Origin: Odontesthes bonariensis
Lineage: Eukaryota > Chordata > Actinopteri > Atheriniformes > Atherinopsidae
Length of the DNA stretch: 64,000 nucleotides
Reading direction: 5' to 3'
NCBI RefSeq assembly: GCF_027942865.1
Contig: NC_134510.1
Coordinates: forward strand, 17,167,209-17,231,208
The notes beneath the pieces are model-generated. The model was given only the letters and a program-made list of their open reading frames with translations. It was not told where the DNA came from and searched no databases. Below, one piece after another: positions 59,245 to 64,000 of this stretch (within the stretch, counting starts at the first letter, position 1; every line of letters begins with the position of its first letter). The position numbers and the translations under genes are program-made.

Positions 59245-62054
59245 CTAAATGAGAGGAGAGAAAGAGGTCAGTAATGAATTTAATAAGACTGCAGAGGAAA
59301 AAAATCTGCGATAAAAATGTTATCTCAACTAAAATAAACCCACGGGACACCAATATTTAATTGTTTGTGCATTGACTGACAAGTTTTTTAATCATCATCC
59401 GAATTTCTTAGTCGACAACGCAACTTTGTCAATCGTGCCATTTATTTTTTATTATAAAAATACCACAAAAGGCAGCAACTGACTCTTCCAAGTATCACAG
59501 AAAGTAGGAAAAAGTCAATACATGATGGAGATTAGTGTGAGATGTTCAGTGGGAAGGCAGGCCTCCTCCACATAGCAATGACGGTTCCTTGGGGAATCTG
59601 TAGGAGGGCGGCTCTTGGAGGGATGAAAACACAATATAGGATAAAGGGGTGCTAGAGGCTTTAGTCTGCATACTTCAAAGGTGCGTCCACCTGACTGTCT
59701 CACCTGTCTCTGTGCCTTTACTCTTTCTCTTCCTCCCGTAAGTCCTTGATCTTAACTGCCTTTCTCCAACATTCCAGTCTTCAGTTTTACAGTCTTTTTT
59801 TATCACCAGCAAAAATGCTGCTGAAGGGGGTAACTAAAAATCCCATTTGGCTCAGCAAGTTTTCCGAGCTACTCTTTGGATAGTAAGGCTTGATTTTTTT
59901 TCACACCATGCGACATGGTGCCAAGTTTTATACTTCAGTACGTCAGTTGTTTCTTCTTTTTCTTTAAACACTCATTTAAATCTCAATGATGAACAAAAAT
60001 ATACATATTTTTGGACGCTTTGCAGCAGTTTGATTAAGGACCACAAGGTTTCAGCGACTCAGGCTCTGGCATCTCCATAAATTATCTTTTTCAAGTGTTT
60101 TTTTTTTTCTCAACAGATGCAGCTGCTAAAGATTAAACCATGTGACTCAGCTGAACGACTCTTATACATGGCAGGTGTGGAGATTCTGCTTTCTCTCACA
60201 GGACGCTTTCACACAGCCTGAATAAAAGCATCTGCATGTGACCATGCGTGCCAGTCATTCAGCCTCTGGAAGATTTTATTATTTTTTTTTTTACTGCTCT
60301 CTGATTATAAGAAGCATGTGTTCTCACAGCGCATGCAAGTGAAAATGTAAAGTTCCCAGAATAACAAGCACATCAGGCAGCGTAAAGGGTCCTGTGAGAC
60401 AGCTCTCACCATCTCCCTTTGAGAAAGCCCAAACCATACTGAGAGATAGTCAGAATCCTTTAACGATTCTGAAATATTTTAGCTGCCAATTTAGGATTTT
60501 AACCAGCCAAAATTCAGGTCAACGATATCTCGTTTCCATTCTGCAGTTCACAGGGATGAGGAAACTCGGGCTGCTCTGCAAAATACATCCCACCCAAAGG
60601 ATCTATTTAAGGCTGAAAAGAAGTGTAGAAGGATAATTTGTCTTGCCCGAGGGCAAACCGATGAAAGATCATCCCTTTTGTTGCCTCGGCGTGTTTATAC
60701 AACCTCAGTGTTTAGAATAGATTTCAGTGAAGCTGTGTGATATAACTGCCTCCAAGCAGACACCGTTTCAATGTCTCCCCTCAACTGTGAGGCAGGCTCC
60801 TAGCTATGTGTCTGCGGTCAAAACACAGAAACTTGGATGATTAAGCGCGGCGTGCTCGCAGCTCCATGTTGGTGTGATGACAGTCATGAACCTTGTATGG
60901 ACATTTTCAGGGGACTCCAAGAAATCACACTCCTATCATATTACTCCCTGGACCTTTAAAATTGAGGAGACGTGAAAAAACTGTTCTGTGACTGATAAAG
61001 TTTCGAAATTCTCTCAATAAATTATGTGGGACAAAGAGAAGAGGTAAAATACCACTGTCCCATCTTTTTTCAAAAGTGTTTGGGATCACATTCAAAGTAA
61101 GCAAACAATTCAAAATGAACACAAGTAAATATTTCAATTGTGTCACACGGACACACATGGGTCACAAGGGAACGTATAACCTCTCTATTAACGTACAGGG
61201 AAAGTTCAAGGGCACAAATTGCATATTAGTCAAATCCTAAGAATTTCGTTTTTGATACTGTCACTAAATAGAAAAAAAAACAAAATTGGTCTTCTAAAGG
61301 TAGCTGTTAAAGAGTGCCGTTAAAGAATGATCTCTGCTGGTTATTTATTGCAATTTAATTGCTGATGAATGTAAAAACATAGGCTTCGGTATTAACCACA
61401 GTGCCTTTGGTTAACATGTTTCATGACGAGACAAGCATTCAGTAGCATCTACATGCTCTAACTGAAGAGAATGCCCGAACAAGGGTGTAAATGGGTGGAA
61501 CATGGGGTCAGCAGCCTTGACACATTCCTCCTTGGTGGGAAATGAGTCGAGAGACACATGCAGAGAGCACATGATCTTCCGTCTTTTACCCTGCAGAGTG
61601 CCTTTCTTTTTGTTTATTATTTATGGGTTATTCCGATTTGTCGCTGTTAAGCTATTTCCGCTTTTAGGTTTTTTGGGTGCTGGGCTAATGTTTAAATTGA
61701 TTTCCATTCAGTCAAGGTTGCTCAATCCTTGCAGCAGAGTTTATGCCCGTGGTTCTACTGCAACTGAAGTGGCCATAACCTTAAAAATCCCCCTCTCGTC
61801 TGAGCCATCTTTTTCAAAAACAATATCCTAAAAATGTTTTGAGCAGTCAGTGTTTCCCTGACACAGCTTTAAAACATGCTTTAACATCTTTGCTAAAATG
61901 ATTATCCTGATTCCATTAGTAAAGTGCTGTCCCTGTCCCTGGAGCACTTTCCAAACAAAGGTTTGCTTCCTGATTAATTCACCAGCAGACTCATCAGTAG
62001 CGTTCTACTAATGGAAGTGCGAGGATTTTTAGAGTCATACTGCCCACTTGTATA

Positions 62055-62058
<4 letters not shown>

Positions 62059-62101
<43 letters not shown>
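62059..62101. repeat. (TA)n microsatellite
   Basis: About 21 uninterrupted TA units in the first trio intron of the window. A (GT)n run also lies at 62471-62489. Confidence 0.9.
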
Positions 62102-62104
<3 letters not shown>

Positions 62105-63561
62105 GCATTATTGTTGTGAACTTAGAATAAGCGTTGCAACAACACATCATGAAAACACACATGTCACATTAAAGCTTCCATCTTCTAGTTTCTCCACCAC
62201 TCTGGTAAAATGTGTTTGTCAGTGGTCTGCGCTCAAATGCAAACAGATGATATCATCTTGCAAGTTTCACTCATTAAGAGACCAACCAAGAGCCAAACAG
62301 ATGTTCTCCAGCATTCGCAGATGTTTACGTATTTACCTGCAAGCTACTGAAACTAAATCGGAATTCAGTCTCCGTTCATTCACGTTGCTGCAAAGAGCAT
62401 GCAAGGTTAACAACTTTGTGTTTCTCAGAGTAGGAGGGGGTTCTTGGGTGTGTGAGTAAGTGATGTGTGCGTGTGTGTGTGTGTGTGTGGTGGGGGCTGC
62501 ACAACTGCAGTGATCCCAGAAGTCTGCGCTGTTCCACAGAAGCATGCCTGGGATTCCAGAGGTGTCGCCAGAGGAGGCATTTCATGTTTGTGTGGTCTCG
62601 TCTTCCCCAGGAGAAATGATCCAAAAACACACTAACATCAGTTATTGTGGTTCGTGAGCTGTTATTAGGGGTGGAGGTGCAGGTTGTGGGAAAGCCCTGA
62701 GGGATTTGACATGTTGAACTGTAAAAATGTGGACAATGCTAGAGAGGGCTTGCCATCGACATGTATGGTTTGGGGCAGGGGGCACTGACTGGGAGTGGAA
62801 TGGGAGATACCGACACCACCTGCTACACAATCTGTCAAAATGTATCTAACATTCATTTGACTTCTCTTTTTTCTAAGCTCTACAAGACTGTAGACAGAAG
62901 ATACCTGTGAAACAATCAGAAATCAATTAACTTTGTGACGTCTTCCTCATTTTCCAACTAATTTCTTTTCTCTCTTCTGCCTGGGGTCCACATCAGCATC
63001 CTATGCCCATCTGTGCGGCACCTGTCTGGCTGAGCAGACGGATATTCACAAAGATATAATCTTGTGAATGAGATTGCAGTGGATTTAACATCTCATCACA
63101 TAATGATCCATTCACCAAATTACTTCCAGAGCCCTAATGGCACAAACATAATCCACGACTGTAAATATATATAGAAGCGGCAGAACCAACAAACATGTAG
63201 AAGCTGCCAAAAAGACTAAACAATCACGCTGGCTGGTTTCTTGCACAGTACTGAAGCTCATGATCAAATCTGAAACCTTGTGGGTGAACGGCCCATCACA
63301 TTTTTGCAAGCACATCCAACTTTCTTTACTTCTTGAACAATGGCGAACAACCAATAACACCTAAATGGTAAATAAGAACAATCTATCGAGGATTGTAACT
63401 TCTCTTTCCCCGATCCCCACCTTTTTTTTTCTCCACAAACAAGCAGAACTGCCCGTGTCATACCAATCAAATGCATAGTATAGAAAAAAAGAGAAAAGAA
63501 TAGAAATAGAACATGCAAATTACATTGTTGCTCATGTGTTACACACGATGGAGGCACGTAC

Positions 63562-63606
63562 CCAGATCCAGCAGCCAGAACTTGCAGTTGTCAGATTGTT
63601 CTCCCC
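63562..63606 (-). CDS. trio: Candidate 45-base cassette exon of trio
   Basis: On the minus strand, acceptor TTATCAG and donor GTACGT bracket 45 bases that read, in the required phase, GEQSDNCKFWLLDL plus one base. Both ends are phase 1, so the piece could be included or skipped without changing frame, and its end joins correctly to exon 58958-59244. I do not recognise the peptide in TRIO, so this may be chance. Confidence 0.25.
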
Positions 63607-64000
63607 CTGATAAGTCCATTGAGAAAAATGGGTTTAAAGACACCAATGACTCGATTCCACGGGCCATGTCGGCCAAATATTAAGCCTCTGGAGTTCCAAC
63701 CAGAAATATTCCCTTACTGCATTTTCGCACTTATCAAAGCTGCCGTTAAAATGCTACGCAAATCCAAACTGCCTTGGAAACGAATTACAGTTGCCAATAA
63801 AAATGACGCTGCTCAAAGATCTCACTGACATTCCGGGGACAGAAAGTGAGAAATCCAGGGAGAGGAAAAAGAACAAGTCAAATGCAGCATGAGAGAGTAG
63901 GATGTTTTCTCTCTCTTTCTTTGTATCTCCTTTCCTCGCTGCCTCCCACCCTTGTGAGTGGGCTGCTGTGAGGATATTGGGCAAACCTCCACTGTGCCTC

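Larger units (their letters stand above)
59245..64000 (-). other. trio: trio intron running off the window edge
   Basis: No secure exon is seen upstream of 59244. A short in-phase candidate at 63562-63606 is reported as a finding. Around 60920-61110 there is a degraded DNA-transposon-like sequence. The rest is non-coding DNA with microsatellites. Confidence 0.6.

Overview
This window is vertebrate nuclear DNA, almost certainly from a teleost fish. The evidence is split genes with GT-AG introns, a trio orthologue, intron-bearing chemokine receptor genes, and typical fish transposon families (tRNA-headed SINEs, L2/CR1-like LINEs, hAT and TTAA elements). No bacterial or viral genome features are present. 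The species cannot be named from sequence alone.

Region 1 (about 1-39.6 kb, all genes on +) is a chemokine receptor cluster. It holds four seven-transmembrane receptor genes: receptor 1 (1310-7542, three coding exons), receptor 2 (11925-13399, three coding exons, with a likely TATA promoter and non-coding first exon near 10.0-10.2 kb), and two nearly identical copies of a CCR1/2/3/5-like receptor, copy A (25004-27307) and copy B (30942-38032). Both copies sit in a large tandem duplication. Copy A has lost its normal C-terminal tail by a 2-base frameshift and carries a TM6 Tyr-to-Asp change. Copy B has intact receptor motifs and has gained three extra 12-residue repeats, rich in N-glycosylation sites, in its extracellular N-terminus.

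Region 2 (15.3-23.1 kb), between receptors 2 and A, is a nest of elements. A 6.56 kb LTR element (16200-22762) has two 409-bp LTRs that read as identical, a 5-bp target duplication, a tRNA-His-like primer site and a polypurine tract, but no gag/pol-sized ORF. It lies inside an older solo LTR, itself inside an older repeat. Near its 3' end are two diverged ~135-bp units, each with a hairpin whose stem is kept by compensatory base changes.

Region 3 (28.9-36 kb) holds TTAA-flanked elements with inverted ends and a LINE with a reverse-transcriptase C-terminus, most of them inside the intron of receptor copy B.

Region 4 (about 45.7-64 kb, - strand) is the 3' half of trio, a Rho-family guanine nucleotide exchange factor with a C-terminal kinase. 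I could join 24 exons in phase, giving about 1,413 residues: linker, DH2, PH2, Gly/Pro/Ser-rich segment, SH3-2, Ig domain and protein kinase. The N-terminal half (Sec14, spectrin repeats, DH1-PH1) lies beyond position 64000. The receptor cluster and trio converge, separated by about 6 kb with transposon remnants and no recognised gene.
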